A stretch of 32,591 bases of DNA, from NCBI GenBank assembly GCA_012961955.1, contig DTYH01000286.1, forward strand, positions 1-32,591. The letters are read 5' to 3'. The notes beneath the pieces were generated by a model, which saw only the letters and a list, made by a program, of their open reading frames with translations, was not told the origin of the DNA and ran no database searches. Source of the DNA: Desulfobacterales bacterium (GTDB lineage Bacteria > Desulfobacterota > Desulfobacteria > Desulfobacterales > DTYH01). Both the position numbers and the translations under genes were made by a program. Of this stretch, positions 1-10,635 are shown piece by piece. Every line of letters begins with the position of its first letter. Within the stretch, counting starts at the first letter, position 1.

Positions 1-1
1 G

Positions 2-2587
2 GCGTTGCGTTATGGCCACGTGGAAATAGATGGTGAGCACCTGCTCCTCTCCCTCGTGGAACAACCTGACGGTCTTGTGCCACGGTTATTCGGGAAGATG
101 GATGTTTCCACGGAGACATTCAAGCTCGAGCTGGAGCGTGAGTTGGAAAAAAGACCCCGCGTTTCAGGTTCTGGTGCAGAGGCTGGAAAGATCTATGTCA
201 CCCAGCGACTAAACAGAATCCTTATTCGTGCTGAGGACGAGGCCAAACGTCTTAAAGACGAATACGTGTCTGTGGAGCACTTGGTACTGGCCATGTTAGA
301 TGAGGGCGATTCAACCCCTGCTGGTCGAATATTGAGGCGATTCAATATTACTAGAGACAGGTTCTTGCAGGCCCTGAACGAGGTAAGGGGGCACCAACGC
401 GTGACCAGCGCCAATCCAGAATCGACATATGAGGCGCTTGAGCGGTACGGTCGTGATCTGGTACAGGAAGCCCGCAGGGGCAAGCTGGACCCGGTCATTG
501 GCCGTGATTCTGAGATTCGTCGTATCATCCGGATACTTTCGCGCAAGACAAAGAACAACCCTGTCCTCATTGGCGATCCCGGCGTGGGGAAGACGGCCAT
601 TGTGGAGGGGCTGGCACATCGAATAGTTCGTGGTGATGTCCCGGATGGTCTGAGAGATAAGACGGTATTTGCCCTCGACATGGGATCACTGGTTGCAGGA
701 GCAAAGTATAGGGGAGAGTTTGAAGAGCGGCTAAAAGCTGTTCTTCAGGAGATAAAGCAGAGCGATGGCAGAATCCTGTTATTTATTGATGAGCTTCATA
801 CCATTGTGGGGGCAGGCAAGGCAGAAGGTGCCATAGATGCCGGAAATATGCTAAAACCCATGCTAGCCCGTGGCGAGCTCCACTGCATCGGAGCAACAAC
901 ACTCGATGAGTACCGTAAATATGTTGAAAAGGATGCCGCACTGGAGCGACGATTTCAGCCAGTCCTTGTGGACGAGCCCGGTGTAGAGGATACTATCTCC
1001 ATCTTGCGAGGGCTGAAGGAGCGTTTTGAGGTGCATCATGGGGTCAAGATCCAGGACAATGCCTTGGTGGCCGCAGCAGTGCTTTCTAACCGGTATATTA
1101 CTGACCGGTACTTGCCTGATAAGGCCATCGATCTTGTTGACGAGGCATGTGCCATGATCCGTACGGAGATCGATTCCATGCCTGCTGAGCTGGACGAGGT
1201 GACCAGGCGGGTGATGCAGCTTGAGATCGAGGAGGCGGCCCTGAAGAAGGAGAAGGATAAAGCGAGCAGGGAGAGATTGAACGTCCTCCAAAAGGAGCTG
1301 GCTGATCTAAAAAACAGGGCTGATTCGATGCGTGCTCAGTGGGAGGCGGAAAAGAATGCTATTCGGAAGGTGCAGGCCCTTCGTGAAGAGCTGGAAAGGG
1401 TTCGACATGAAATAGAGATGGCCGAGCGTGATTATGATCTGAATCGTGCAGCGGAGCTCAAACATGGAAGACTTCCTGACCTGGAGAGGCGGCTAAGGGC
1501 AGAAGAAGAGCACCTTTACAGGAAGCAGGGTCAGTCCCGTCTCTTAAGGGAGGAAGTAACAGAGGATGAGATTGCAGAGATTGTGTCCCGCTGGACCGGG
1601 ATCCCTGTTGCCCGGTTGGTAGAAGGAGAGCGGGAAAAGTTGCTGAAGCTGGACGAAGTGCTTCACCGGCGTGTGGTGGGACAGGATGAGGCGGTTCAGC
1701 TTGTGGCGGATGCTGTTATAAGAGCCCGGTCCGGGATTAAGGATCCCCGACGGCCTATCGGGTCCTTTATCTTTTTGGGTCCAACGGGTGTGGGTAAGAC
1801 AGAGTTGGCAAAAACCTTGGCTGACACCCTCTTTGACAGCGAAGATAACATGGTCCGTATCGACATGAGCGAGTACATGGAAAAACACACGGTTTCAAGG
1901 CTTATCGGCGCCCCTCCGGGATATGTGGGTTACGAAGAGGGTGGACAGCTAACCGAGGCGGTGCGGCGAAAGCCGTATTCGGTAATCCTCTTCGATGAGA
2001 TCGAAAAGGCTCATCACGATGTGTTCAACGTACTCCTGCAGATACTAGATGATGGTCGTGTGACCGATGCTCAGGGTCATACCGTAGACTTCAAAAATAC
2101 AGTCATAATTATGACGTCAAACATAGGATCTCAATACCTGACCGAGGAAATCACCCCGGATGGTCTAATACCTGATAGGACCCGTGAGACGGTCATGCGC
2201 GAGCTGCGTCTCCATTTTCGGCCTGAATTCCTCAACCGTGTGGATGATATAGTACTTTTCAAGACCCTGACTCAGGAAGAGATTAAGAAGATTGTTGACC
2301 TCCAGGTGGAGGAATTACGCAGCCGCTTAAAAGATCGTCAGATCACGCTGGAACTGACAGAACCTGCCAGGGAGTTTATTGCCCGGGAGGGGTATGACCC
2401 TGTGTTTGGAGCGCGACCCCTTAAACGATTCTTGCAAAGGGAGCTTGAGACCCGCATAGGGAGAGCCCTTATCGCCGGGAATATCATGGATGGAGCAAAG
2501 ATTCTTGTAGACTACGACGGTAAAGAGTTGACTATCCAGCACCAGAACCCGGAGGCGCATGAAGTGGAAGAGGAAGATTTGCCATGA
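2..2587 (+). CDS. clpB: ATP-dependent disaggregase ClpB (5' end cut by window edge)
   Basis: ClpB is a cytoplasmic hexameric AAA+ chaperone that, with DnaK, pulls proteins out of aggregates. The frame is open to the window edge. The first visible residues ([18 protein letters not shown]) match ClpB from about residue 22, so roughly 20 codons are missing; the TTG at base 5 is internal, not a start. Visible in order: Clp N-domain (residues 1-135), first AAA+ domain with Walker A GDPGVGKT near residue 190 and Walker [10 protein letters not shown], the long charged middle coiled coil (about 395-515) that separates ClpB from ClpA, second AAA+ domain with GPTGVGKT near 592 and [10 protein letters not shown], and the C-terminal D2-small domain ([13 protein letters not shown]). 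A strong hairpin terminator follows the stop. The gene looks intact apart from the edge. Identification is near certain. Confidence 0.97.
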   Translation, partial: ALRYGHVEIDGEHLLLSLVEQPDGLVPRLFGKMDVSTETFKLELERELEKRPRVSGSGAEAGKIYVTQRLNRILIRAEDEAKRLKDEYVSVEHLVLAMLDEGDSTPAGRILRRFNITRDRFLQALNEVRGHQRVTSANPESTYEALERYGRDLVQEARRGKLDPVIGRDSEIRRIIRILSRKTKNNPVLIGDPGVGKTAIVEGLAHRIVRGDVPDGLRDKTVFALDMGSLVAGAKYRGEFEERLKAVLQEIKQSDGRILLFIDELHTIVGAGKAEGAIDAGNMLKPMLARGELHCIGATTLDEYRKYVEKDAALERRFQPVLVDEPGVEDTISILRGLKERFEVHHGVKIQDNALVAAAVLSNRYITDRYLPDKAIDLVDEACAMIRTEIDSMPAELDEVTRRVMQLEIEEAALKKEKDKASRERLNVLQKELADLKNRADSMRAQWEAEKNAIRKVQALREELERVRHEIEMAERDYDLNRAAELKHGRLPDLERRLRAEEEHLYRKQGQSRLLREEVTEDEIAEIVSRWTGIPVARLVEGEREKLLKLDEVLHRRVVGQDEAVQLVADAVIRARSGIKDPRRPIGSFIFLGPTGVGKTELAKTLADTLFDSEDNMVRIDMSEYMEKHTVSRLIGAPPGYVGYEEGGQLTEAVRRKPYSVILFDEIEKAHHDVFNVLLQILDDGRVTDAQGHTVDFKNTVIIMTSNIGSQYLTEEITPDGLIPDRTRETVMRELRLHFRPEFLNRVDDIVLFKTLTQEEIKKIVDLQVEELRSRLKDRQITLELTEPAREFIAREGYDPVFGARPLKRFLQRELETRIGRALIAGNIMDGAKILVDYDGKELTIQHQNPEAHEVEEEDLP

Positions 2588-2643
2588 GTGGGCTAGGGGA
2601 TGGCGATGAAAGTATCAAAAAACGGTAACCGTGATATCGTTGT

Positions 2644-2681
2644 AGACGTAGGGCCGGGTGTAAAACCGGCCCTACGTTTTT
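2644..2681 (+). terminator. Rho-independent terminator after clpB
   Basis: The arm GTAGGGCCGG (2648-2657) pairs perfectly with CCGGCCCTAC (2666-2675) over an 8-base loop. The stem can extend outward by about four pairs, and a run of five T (2677-2681) follows. It lies 60 bases after the clpB stop. A half-site resembling its right arm (TAAAAACCCCGCCCTAC) recurs near 3066-3082, so the hairpin may come from a dispersed repeat used as a terminator. Confidence 0.85.
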
Positions 2682-2902
2682 GAATCAAAGTGAGACAACC
2701 TGTCCAAGTAATTAGTGATTTTTTACTTTACTTTTTTGCCTTGTTTAGTATCCTATCTAGGAAGAGTAAATAGATGGTCCAGTAGTAAGTCACAGGTATT
2801 TACAATACCTTACGCCCTTGGAGGTCGAACTATTTCCCATAGTTCTATTTATCTTCTGGGAAGTGGAGAAGGGTTACAAGTCTTGATATTCTCTGGAACA
2901 CT

Positions 2903-2985
2903 TTAGCCTCTTGGAAGAAACCTGGTCGCATCAAAAGAGAATGCGAGTAGCGAGTATGGCATACACGATGCAGGATGCAAGATAT
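2903..2985 (+). repeat. Dispersed repeat family A, head portion
   Basis: It starts TTTAGCCTCTTGGAAGAAAC, then shares CATCAAAAGA and GATGCAGGATGCAAGAT-type stretches with 20013-20090 in the same order. There are scattered substitutions and small gaps. The tail of the family is found separately at 3341-3390. Confidence 0.65.
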
Positions 2986-3340
2986 AAGATTATAGCAATT
3001 TCGGTGGAATATACAATGCCACCTAGCATTTGGTCTTGCTTATAAAATGTTATGCGGGTAACTGTAAAAACCCCGCCCTACAATATTTGTGGAAAAACCA
3101 TTATCACAAACTTTGTGGAACAATAACATCTTAGTGTTTTAAAAAAAAGATGACCGATGATGTTGTAATCAGCCAATCTTGCTCACTTTCGTGAACAATT
3201 TTTGGGATTCAAGATTGTTCAAGATCGTTTGCAAGATTAACCGGTTACAACTTTTTTTCAAAGTATTAGGTGGAACGCTATATTTACGTGCAATCTGTTC
3301 CCGCCCAGTGTATCATGTATCGTGTATCTTGGATCATGAT

Positions 3341-3390
3341 CCCGTACCGTAAGTTCAGCTTGAGTCTGATCCCACCGGCTTGTTTCGAAA
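3341..3390 (+). repeat. Dispersed repeat family A, tail portion
   Basis: The block beginning GTACCGTAAGTTCAGCTTGA and ending GGCTTGTTTCGAAATG aligns without gaps to 20129-20178, with about 42 of 49 bases the same by eye. A weaker relative is at 26281-26312 (TTCAGCTTGAGTTCGATGCT, then TTTGTTTCAAA). It carries no coding frame of note. Confidence 0.75.
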
Positions 3391-3651
3391 TGGTAAAACG
3401 TTAGGATATTTTTCTAATTCGACGATTACCAGCCAACGGGCTAGTCTGATTGGGAAAAGTAATCAATCCAAGTGGTTGAAATTACATCGGATGATTAATG
3501 ATATCAAAATTTGTAACGCTCAATTTAGGTAAAGGGGTGTTGCGCATGATCCAGCAAGCGGCCAGCAAAACGTCTCAGATAAAGGAAACTTGAATTTGTG
3601 CAACTCCTGGAGCGGTCTATAAGAAATTCCTGATGTCCTAAGGAGGCTACT

Positions 3652-6600
3652 ATGAGAAAGGAGATCGACGAGCCCTCTCCAAAGGAGAAGCTTTCCGCGT
3701 ATGAAGCCCTTTTTCATGGGATGAATATCTTCGCAGCAGTCACGGATGAAACAGGGAAACTCACGCTGATAAACAGGACTACCTTATCAGGTCTGGGATA
3801 CAGTGAAGAAGAGGTCCTGAAAAAGCCCTTCTGGGAGGCGCCTTGGTTTCCGAAGGAATGGCAGAGCCCGATAAAGGAGTCAGTGGAAAAGGCCTTAAAA
3901 GGGGAAGGCAACCAGCTCGAGTGCGAGGTTGTTACGGGCAGAGGGAAGATTCTACCTATTTTTCATCGTTCGATTCCTTTAAGGAACAAACGCGGGAGGA
4001 TTACTGGCGTAATACTCGAAGGGATGATAATCAAGGAACTCAAGGATGCTCAAAATTCCTTACGGAGGATACTAGATTCTACCCAAAGCGGGATCGTGAT
4101 AATAGATGCCGATACACATGAAATATTTGACATCAATCCGTATGCGGCCAAAATGATTGGCTTACCCAAAGAGGAGATTATTGGTCGTACCTGTCACAGG
4201 TTTATCTGTCCAGCAGAGAAAGGGAAGTGTCCGATTAAAGATCTTGGGAAGACAATAGACAGGTCAGAACGGATACTTCTCACAGGGAACGGCAAGAGTA
4301 TACCGATTCAAAAGACAGTAACCCGCATAAGATTCAATGGAAAAGAATACCTGGTCGAGAGCTTTTTCGATATCACAGAGATAAAGGAAAGGGAGCGAGA
4401 GCTTGCCACATTGAGTATGGCGGTTGAAAACGCCATGCATGGGATCGCTGTCCTTGACAAGGAAGGTAGGGTTGAGTATCTGAATCCTTTCATTCTTAGG
4501 ATATGGGGGTATGGTCCGGAGGATAAGGAGGAGATGATTGGAAAGCCTGCCACGGACTTCTTTGAGTCAGACTACAGGGAACAGGTGGCTCGATTCATCT
4601 TCAAGGCGTTCAAGGAAGGAGGCAGGGGTGACTTCCTGGCAGAGAGGAAGGATGGCACGCACTTCTGGGTCAGGATGGCTCTATTTCCCAATATGGATAA
4701 AGCGGGTGATGTATTAAATGTCATTGCATGTGTGGAGGATATCACAGAACAGAGAAGGACTCAAGAGGAGCTCCAGCGGTACGTTGACAACCTCCTTACC
4801 TTTAATGCCAGGCTGGATACGAACGGAACAGTTGTCATGGCGAACAGGACGGCAGTGGAGGCTGCCGGTCTCAAATACGAGGAGGTCGTTGGTCACCATT
4901 TGAGTGAGAGCTACTGGTGGTCTTATGATCATAAGGTTCAGGAGCGACTAAGGCAAGCAGTTTCTGAGGCAGCTCAGGGAAAGACCGTGATGTATGAGGA
5001 GAAGGTGAGGGTAAAGGATGGCTTTATCGCTATCCAGTTCAGCTTGAGACCTGTGTTTGATGATGAAGGGAACGTGGAATATCTTGTGGCCGAAGGCCAG
5101 AACGTTACCTCTGTAAAGGAGATGCAGACAGAGGTGCAGAAGGCGTACGACCTGATAAACGCAATGTCGATCTTCTGTGCGATGCTGGATAAAGATGGGA
5201 GGGTGGAGTTTGTTAACAGAAGAGTGCTTAAAGATCTCGGATTTAATGAAAAGGAAGTAATAGGAAGACCTTTCTGGGAGATAGAATGGTTTCCTGAAGG
5301 GATAGGCGAAAAGGTAAAGGAGACCATGGATGAGACCTTTAAAGGGAAGAGGTACCGAATTGAAACACAGGTCATATCTAAGGCCAGTAAGAGGTCTTTC
5401 CCCGTCCTGTTGAACTTTACTCCCATGTTTGACTACGAAGGAGAGGTTAGGGGTGTTGTAGCTGAAGGCATGGCGATTTCAGAGCTGAAGAGGCGGGAGG
5501 GAGAGCTGGGCAAGTACCTCCACTTACTGAATTCCATGAGCAATTTTGCTGCTCTCTTTGATACAGACGGAAGATTTATGTTTGTAAATGAGACAAGCCT
5601 TGAAGGTACTGGTTTTAATAAGGAGGATGTAATCGGATTTCCTGTGTGGGAAACAGGCTGGTTTAGCCCTGATGAAGAGATCAGCTCGGTCATAAAGGAC
5701 GCGGTCTTTCTCGCCTTAGAGGGAAGGAAGCTCCAGTTTGAGATAAATATCTTTGAGAAGGATGGTAATTCATTTCCTGCACTTACCAATGCCGCACCCC
5801 TTTTAGACCCTGAGGGGAATATCGTCGGTGGTGTGCTTGAGGCTAAGCCGATAGGAGAATTAAAGCAGATCGAGGATGAGCTGAGGCGAGAGACGACTAA
5901 GTTCAGGGCCATGGTTACGGTTATGGAGGAGGGGGTCGTATTTGCAGACAAGAGCAATGTGGTGACCGAGGTAAACGAATTCTTCTGTAAATTTATAGGG
6001 ATGCGGGCCAATGACATCGTAGGTAAGACCCTTGAGGATCTCCACCCGAAAAGGCTCTACAGCCGATTACGGGAGATAATATTTAACTTTCGCATCCATC
6101 TCCAATCACCTCCGGTGATCATACAGCGTCGATTAAAGGACGCAGAGATAATCATGCGTATTCAACCCATCTATAGAGAGAGGAAATACGAAGGCGTACT
6201 TTTGAATGTTGTGGATGTGACGGAACTGGTTACAGCAAGAGAGGGGGCAGAACGGGCGAGCAAGATGAAGAGCGAGTTTCTGGCCAATATGAGCCATGAA
6301 ATTCGGACTCCGCTGAATGCGGTGATAGGCTTCACCGATATGTTGCTTGATACCAATCTGGATAAGGATCAGATCGATTATGTAAAGACGATCAAGACGA
6401 GTGGTGAGGCGCTACTCTCCCTGATCAACGACATCCTTGATTTTTCCAAGATCGAGGCTGGAGAACTCGACCTGGAGGAGATCGAGTTTGATCCAGAACT
6501 CCTTGCCTATGACGTGTGTGACCTGATCCAGCCCAGAGTTGAAGGAAAACCTGTGGAGATAATATGTCGTATAGGGCCAAGGCTCCCATCCCTGGTAAGG

Positions 6601-7827
6601 GGTGATTCTGTGCGATTCCGGCAAGTCCTGACCAATCTGATGGGAAACGCCTCCAAGTTTACCGAGTCAGGAGAGATAGAGCTCTCCATTGATGTGGACG
6701 AGGAGGATGACGAGAGGATAAAGCTTTATGCAAAGGTACGGGACACAGGGGTCGGGATTCCGCAGGACAGGCTAGGCACGATCTTTACACCCTTTCGGCA
6801 AGCCGATAGTTCTACAACACGAAGATACGGTGGCACCGGTCTAGGTCTATCCATATGCAAACAGATATCGAACCTTATGGGCGGTGATGTCTGGGTGGAG
6901 AGCGAGCCTGGGAAGGGGAGTACATTCCATTTTACGGCTTGGATGAAGAAGGGAAAAGGTAAAGAACCCAGGAGGTTCAGGCCTGTCTCCCTATCCGGCA
7001 AGAAGGTACTTATCGTGGATGATAACCAGACCAACCTGGATATCCTGAAGCACGTCTTAGAGTCGGCCGGGATGCGCGTGGTTTCCCTCGTAAATAGCAC
7101 GGAGGTTGTGCCTACTTTAGAAGGTGCATTGAATGCAGGTAAACCTTTTGATATCTGCGTCCTAGACATTCAGATGCCCGGTATGAACGGGTATGAAGTG
7201 GCACAGCGGATTCGAAATTCTGTCTCACAGGTTTCCCATATCCCGCTCCTTGCCCTTTCTTCCTCGATGGAGAGGAGCGCCAAAAAATGCGGGGAAGCTG
7301 GGTTTGACGGTTTCTTGAACAAGCCGATCCGGAGACAGAGGCTGTTTCAGATGCTTGAAAGGATGCTTGGTGACAAGGAACTCAGAGAGGACATGGACGA
7401 GGAAGGAGAGAAGAAGATAATTACTCAGTATACGGTTCGGGAAGGCATGAAGCATTCTGTGCGTATACTCCTTGCGGAGGACAATCCGGTTAACCAGAAG
7501 CTGACAAAGATGATGCTGACCAAGGCCGGGTATCAGGTGGAGGTGGCCAATAATGGTCGTGAAGCGGTCGGAAAATACACGTCTTCCCCTGAAGACTTCG
7601 ACCTGATATTCATGGATGTCCAGATGCCGGAGATGGACGGAATGGAAGCTACAAGGAGGATTAGACAGAAAGGGTTTAGATCTGTTCCAATCATCGCCAT
7701 GACGGCCCATGCCATGAAGGGCGACAAGGAAAAGTGCCTCGAGGCCGGTATGAATGATTATATCACAAAGCCGATCAAGAGAGAGGTTGTTTTTAAGATA
7801 ATTGAGAAATGGATGTTTAGGAGATAA
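3652..7827 (+). CDS. Seven-PAS hybrid sensor histidine kinase with two receiver domains
   Basis: A 1391-residue cytoplasmic signalling protein; no membrane segment or signal peptide is visible. About seven PAS modules are seen: residues 20-130, 134-245, 252-375, 377-495, 502-615, 625-745 and 751-865. A HisKA dimerisation domain follows, with phospho-acceptor His882 in [16 protein letters not shown], then a HATPase domain (N box [10 protein letters not shown] boxes DTGVGIP and GGTGLGLSI). Two receiver domains complete the protein, with phospho-Asp at 1172 ([11 protein letters not shown]) and 1322 ([11 protein letters not shown]). PAS modules 1, 5 and 6 share a PFWE/PVWE-xx-WF signature. PAS2 has a Cys-rich insertion ([15 protein letters not shown]). 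The start is supported by AGGAGG at 3641-3646, six bases from the ATG. Phosphate probably passes from His882 to the receivers. No Hpt domain or output domain is present, so the final target is unknown. Signal unknown; class certain. Confidence 0.95.
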   Translation: MRKEIDEPSPKEKLSAYEALFHGMNIFAAVTDETGKLTLINRTTLSGLGYSEEEVLKKPFWEAPWFPKEWQSPIKESVEKALKGEGNQLECEVVTGRGKILPIFHRSIPLRNKRGRITGVILEGMIIKELKDAQNSLRRILDSTQSGIVIIDADTHEIFDINPYAAKMIGLPKEEIIGRTCHRFICPAEKGKCPIKDLGKTIDRSERILLTGNGKSIPIQKTVTRIRFNGKEYLVESFFDITEIKERERELATLSMAVENAMHGIAVLDKEGRVEYLNPFILRIWGYGPEDKEEMIGKPATDFFESDYREQVARFIFKAFKEGGRGDFLAERKDGTHFWVRMALFPNMDKAGDVLNVIACVEDITEQRRTQEELQRYVDNLLTFNARLDTNGTVVMANRTAVEAAGLKYEEVVGHHLSESYWWSYDHKVQERLRQAVSEAAQGKTVMYEEKVRVKDGFIAIQFSLRPVFDDEGNVEYLVAEGQNVTSVKEMQTEVQKAYDLINAMSIFCAMLDKDGRVEFVNRRVLKDLGFNEKEVIGRPFWEIEWFPEGIGEKVKETMDETFKGKRYRIETQVISKASKRSFPVLLNFTPMFDYEGEVRGVVAEGMAISELKRREGELGKYLHLLNSMSNFAALFDTDGRFMFVNETSLEGTGFNKEDVIGFPVWETGWFSPDEEISSVIKDAVFLALEGRKLQFEINIFEKDGNSFPALTNAAPLLDPEGNIVGGVLEAKPIGELKQIEDELRRETTKFRAMVTVMEEGVVFADKSNVVTEVNEFFCKFIGMRANDIVGKTLEDLHPKRLYSRLREIIFNFRIHLQSPPVIIQRRLKDAEIIMRIQPIYRERKYEGVLLNVVDVTELVTAREGAERASKMKSEFLANMSHEIRTPLNAVIGFTDMLLDTNLDKDQIDYVKTIKTSGEALLSLINDILDFSKIEAGELDLEEIEFDPELLAYDVCDLIQPRVEGKPVEIICRIGPRLPSLVRGDSVRFRQVLTNLMGNASKFTESGEIELSIDVDEEDDERIKLYAKVRDTGVGIPQDRLGTIFTPFRQADSSTTRRYGGTGLGLSICKQISNLMGGDVWVESEPGKGSTFHFTAWMKKGKGKEPRRFRPVSLSGKKVLIVDDNQTNLDILKHVLESAGMRVVSLVNSTEVVPTLEGALNAGKPFDICVLDIQMPGMNGYEVAQRIRNSVSQVSHIPLLALSSSMERSAKKCGEAGFDGFLNKPIRRQRLFQMLERMLGDKELREDMDEEGEKKIITQYTVREGMKHSVRILLAEDNPVNQKLTKMMLTKAGYQVEVANNGREAVGKYTSSPEDFDLIFMDVQMPEMDGMEATRRIRQKGFRSVPIIAMTAHAMKGDKEKCLEAGMNDYITKPIKREVVFKIIEKWMFRR

Positions 7828-8030
7828 CAGGAGTTGAGAGTTGAGGATGTTGAGAAAATAACGGTTAATTCTTCATTCGTGACTACTCAAGTCAAAGGCC
7901 TCATGTTGAACTCCTCGTTCCGTTATGCTGGTCGAAAGGAATGCATCATCCAGCGACGCATCTCAAGAGATTCTTCACCTCGTGAACAGTTACCGTCGTC
8001 CTTGATTCGTACTAAAGGGTTCGATACAAA

Positions 8031-8471
8031 ATGAAAGAGGGGAAAGAAGCAAAGTATTGTTTCGAAAGCGAAGAAAGATGGGCATACGAGAGATCATCGA
8101 GGCTAAAGGATCTTTTTGACCTTCTCTGTCCGGATCCCAGAAGGAATATTGATATTATAGTTAGGTATACCTGCGAAATACTGGACAGAGTCTGTTCCCT
8201 GTACAACCGACTCCACAACAAGGAGAAATCGTTATACGCGTGGTCAGTCCACAATCTTCCCCCCGATTTTGATCGAGAAGACGTTCCTGATGGTCGTATC
8301 TGTTAAGGAGCAACCATTAAAGGGAGGGATAAGCCGCTCGTTATTGGGGATTTAGAAGAGACGAGATACGAAGAGACGGATCCAAACGTTAAGACGTTAA
8401 GTATCATGAGTAGATTACCCAAGGCACTTTCTCCTGAAGAAGAGCGTCTCCATGGAATTGAAGAAGGCTAA
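8031..8471 (+). pseudogene. Broken GAF-domain N-terminus, probably once part of the next kinase
   Basis: From the ATG at 8031, 91 codons read as the start of a GAF-type sensor (RNIDIIVRYTCEILDRVCSL, then SLYAWSVHNLPPDF). A TAA at 8304-8306 falls where related GAF domains read ICYEA. Past the stop the same frame remains GAF-like (PLVIGDLEETRYEETDPNVK), then appears to jump to the domain's end ([11 protein letters not shown]). It closes at 8471, overlapping the next gene in another frame. The downstream frame opens with [20 protein letters not shown], the kind of linker that normally follows such a GAF domain. I infer a nonsense mutation, an internal loss of some 30-40 codons and a frameshift. 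The alternative, a short functional 91-residue protein, is less likely because no ribosome site is visible. Confidence 0.7.
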
Positions 8472-10401
8472 TGGACAGCTTCAGCATAAGATAGCCGAAC
8501 AAGAAGAGGTCCAGGTGAGACCCAGGATCTCGCATCAGCTCATAAACGCTATATCCAACTTTGTAGGGATAGCCGATTTAAAAGGAAGGCTTCGATTCGT
8601 GAACCGGAAGACCATGGATGTACTAGGTTTCTCAGAGGATGAAGTAATCGGTCTCCCCTTCTGGGATTGTGGATGGTTTACACCAGAGCCCACGAATGTT
8701 GAAAAGGTTCGGAAATCGATTGATGCAGCTCTACGTGGAGAGACAAGGCGGATGGAGATCTCTGCCTTTACAAAGGATGGAAGGGAGATTCCTATATATT
8801 ATACTTCGACTCCAATGTTTGATAGTACAGGTAAGGTAACAGGTATTGCCCTTGAAGGGATGGTCATCACCGAGCTAAAGGAGAAGGAAGAGGCACTGCG
8901 GGCCTCTGAGGCCATGTACCGTGATCTCATATCCAGGATGAACGAAGGATTCGCTGCAATCGACGAAAAGGGGTTCTTTACCTTTGTAAACCCCAGGTTT
9001 TGCGAGATGACCGGTTACGACAGGGATGAGCTTATCGGGGCACATGTTTTTGAGCTCTTCGATGAAGAGAATCAGGAGATACTTAAGCAGGAGCTAAAAG
9101 TATCAGAAATGGGTGTGGCTTCAAGGTACGAAGTTGCGTGGAAATCCAAGTCCGGCAGGAGCATACCAACCCTGGTCTCAGCCTCCCCTATATTCAAAGA
9201 TGGAGTTCACAAGGGAAGCTATGCCGTGATCACCGACCTTTCTGTGCTCAAACGGACAGAAGATGCGCTCAGGCGTGAGCGGAAAGCCTTTCATTTAATA
9301 GCCGATGCTGCTATCTATGCCACCGATATTCCTGATTTATGCAACCGTGTACTTGCCGGTCTTGTGGAGACTCTGGATTTTGACTTTGGCACGGTGAGGC
9401 TCTACGATGAGAATACGAGGCTCCTGGAACCGGTTGCAGTGGTAGGCCTGGACGAAGAAGATGCAAAGAAGATTCTGGCTCACACTATTGATGATCCAAG
9501 GTATGTGGCAGCGTTTGTGGCGCGTACACGCCAGCCAATATTTGCTCCAAATGTGACCGGGCATTGGTTACAGCAGACCCATGGGCCAAGGGTAGATGAT
9601 CTCAGGATTCGTTCTATATTTTCCTGGCCGATATTTTATACCGGCCAGGATGTTATCGGGGTACTCCAGCTTATGGGACACGCCCCAAAGGATATCACCG
9701 AAAAGGAGCGAATCTTCTTTGAGACAGTTGCCAGGATGTTCGCCACTGCCCTTGAGCGGAAGCAGACCGAGGAGCAAATCATGAAATCGCTGGATGAGAA
9801 AGATCTCCTGCTAAAAGAGATTCACCACCGGGTCAAAAACAACCTCCAGGTTATATCCAGCCTGCTAAACCTCCAATCAAGATATATCGAAGATAGGAGC
9901 TACAAAGAGGTATTCAAGGAGATTCAGGATAGGGTAAGAACCATGGCCCTTATCCACGAGCAGCTTTACCAGTCCAGAGACTTGGCCAACGTAAATCTTA
10001 ATGAATACATAAAGCGCCTAGTAGATAGCCTTTTCAGGTCTCACCGGCTTGATCCAGAGAGGATTGCATTAAAGATAGAGGGTGATGATGTCTTACTTGG
10101 AATTGATAAGGCCATTCCGTGTGGCTTGATTATCAATGAGCTGGTTACCAATTCCTTGAAGCACGCCTTTCCTGAAGAAAAAGGAGGGGAGATCAATATC
10201 ATGCTCTGTTCAAATAAAAAAGACAGGATAGAACTCGTGGTGAGTGATAACGGTGTGGGGTTTCAGTCGCCCCTGGATTTCCGCAATACGGATTCGTTGG
10301 GGATGCAACTGGTGATCATGCTTGTAAGACAGATAGGTGGAAGTATAGACCTTGAGAAGGACGGGGGGACAACCTTCAGGATTTCATTCAGTGCGAGTTA
10401 A
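8452..10401 (+). CDS. PAS-PAS-GAF sensor histidine kinase, HisKA_2 type
   Basis: 649 residues, soluble. Domains: PAS (about 24-140, with the PFWDCGWF signature shared with the upstream hybrid kinase), PAS (155-275), GAF (279-440), HisKA_2 dimerisation domain with the His-His pair at 458-459 in [20 protein letters not shown], and a HATPase_c_2 domain (540-645; [19 protein letters not shown]). HisKA_2 kinases usually phosphorylate a separate response regulator. The receiver-first protein 230 bases downstream is a natural candidate partner, but that is inference. The ATG at 8452 is the first start after an in-frame TGA at 8407 and has only a weak purine-rich stretch ahead. Translation may have been re-established after loss of the upstream GAF portion. 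The protein itself shows no damage. Confidence 0.93.
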   Translation: MELKKANGQLQHKIAEQEEVQVRPRISHQLINAISNFVGIADLKGRLRFVNRKTMDVLGFSEDEVIGLPFWDCGWFTPEPTNVEKVRKSIDAALRGETRRMEISAFTKDGREIPIYYTSTPMFDSTGKVTGIALEGMVITELKEKEEALRASEAMYRDLISRMNEGFAAIDEKGFFTFVNPRFCEMTGYDRDELIGAHVFELFDEENQEILKQELKVSEMGVASRYEVAWKSKSGRSIPTLVSASPIFKDGVHKGSYAVITDLSVLKRTEDALRRERKAFHLIADAAIYATDIPDLCNRVLAGLVETLDFDFGTVRLYDENTRLLEPVAVVGLDEEDAKKILAHTIDDPRYVAAFVARTRQPIFAPNVTGHWLQQTHGPRVDDLRIRSIFSWPIFYTGQDVIGVLQLMGHAPKDITEKERIFFETVARMFATALERKQTEEQIMKSLDEKDLLLKEIHHRVKNNLQVISSLLNLQSRYIEDRSYKEVFKEIQDRVRTMALIHEQLYQSRDLANVNLNEYIKRLVDSLFRSHRLDPERIALKIEGDDVLLGIDKAIPCGLIINELVTNSLKHAFPEEKGGEINIMLCSNKKDRIELVVSDNGVGFQSPLDFRNTDSLGMQLVIMLVRQIGGSIDLEKDGGTTFRISFSAS

Positions 10402-10620
10402 GAGTTAAGGAGTTAAGGGTTAACGCAGGTTTCCTACCAAATGTCTCAATCATCCAATTTGTCGAAGATGCGTTGAAATTACCGTACGCTCCTCCACAAA
10501 ATCTGTTCGTAGTCCCCGTAAGGATCTCCAGAGGGCGTTAACCTTTTAATATAACTACTATTTTCAGTTTATGAGTTAGAAACTATTTCACTTTTAACTC
10601 CCTAAACCTTAACTCTAAAG
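10395..10620. repeat. GTTAA-rich inverted repeat between two kinase genes
   Basis: The stop region of the second kinase runs into tandem GAGTTAAG-like units (10395-10425). About 150 bases later the complementary pattern TTAACTCCCTAAACCTTAAC appears (10589-10614), so the two ends could pair. Similar GAGTTGAGAGTTGAGG units follow the first kinase at 7831-7848, and GAAGAGTTAAGAC is at 25368-25380. It looks like a short non-autonomous repeat. No gene lies inside. Confidence 0.5.
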
Positions 10621-10635
10621 ACTGGGAGCGGAAAT

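Larger units (their letters stand above)
2682..3651. other. Repeat-bearing non-coding gap between clpB and the first kinase
   Basis: About 970 bases with no convincing gene. The longest open frame (2715-2906, 63 codons) has no ribosome site and resembles no family I know. The stretch 2903-2985 resembles 20013-20090, and 3341-3390 resembles 20129-20178, so the head and tail of one dispersed repeat lie here about 300 bases apart. CAAGAT-like units recur at about 3208-3240. The promoter of the first kinase should lie in the last 150 bases, but I cannot place it with confidence. Confidence 0.6.

Noticed and set aside
2715-2906. 63-codon plus-strand open frame after clpB
   Set aside because: No ribosome site and no recognisable similarity; it ends inside a dispersed repeat.
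5433-6017. 194-codon minus-strand open frame opposite the seven-PAS kinase
   Set aside because: Antisense shadow of PAS-coding sequence; low-complexity Ser/Leu/Pro composition and no ribosome site.
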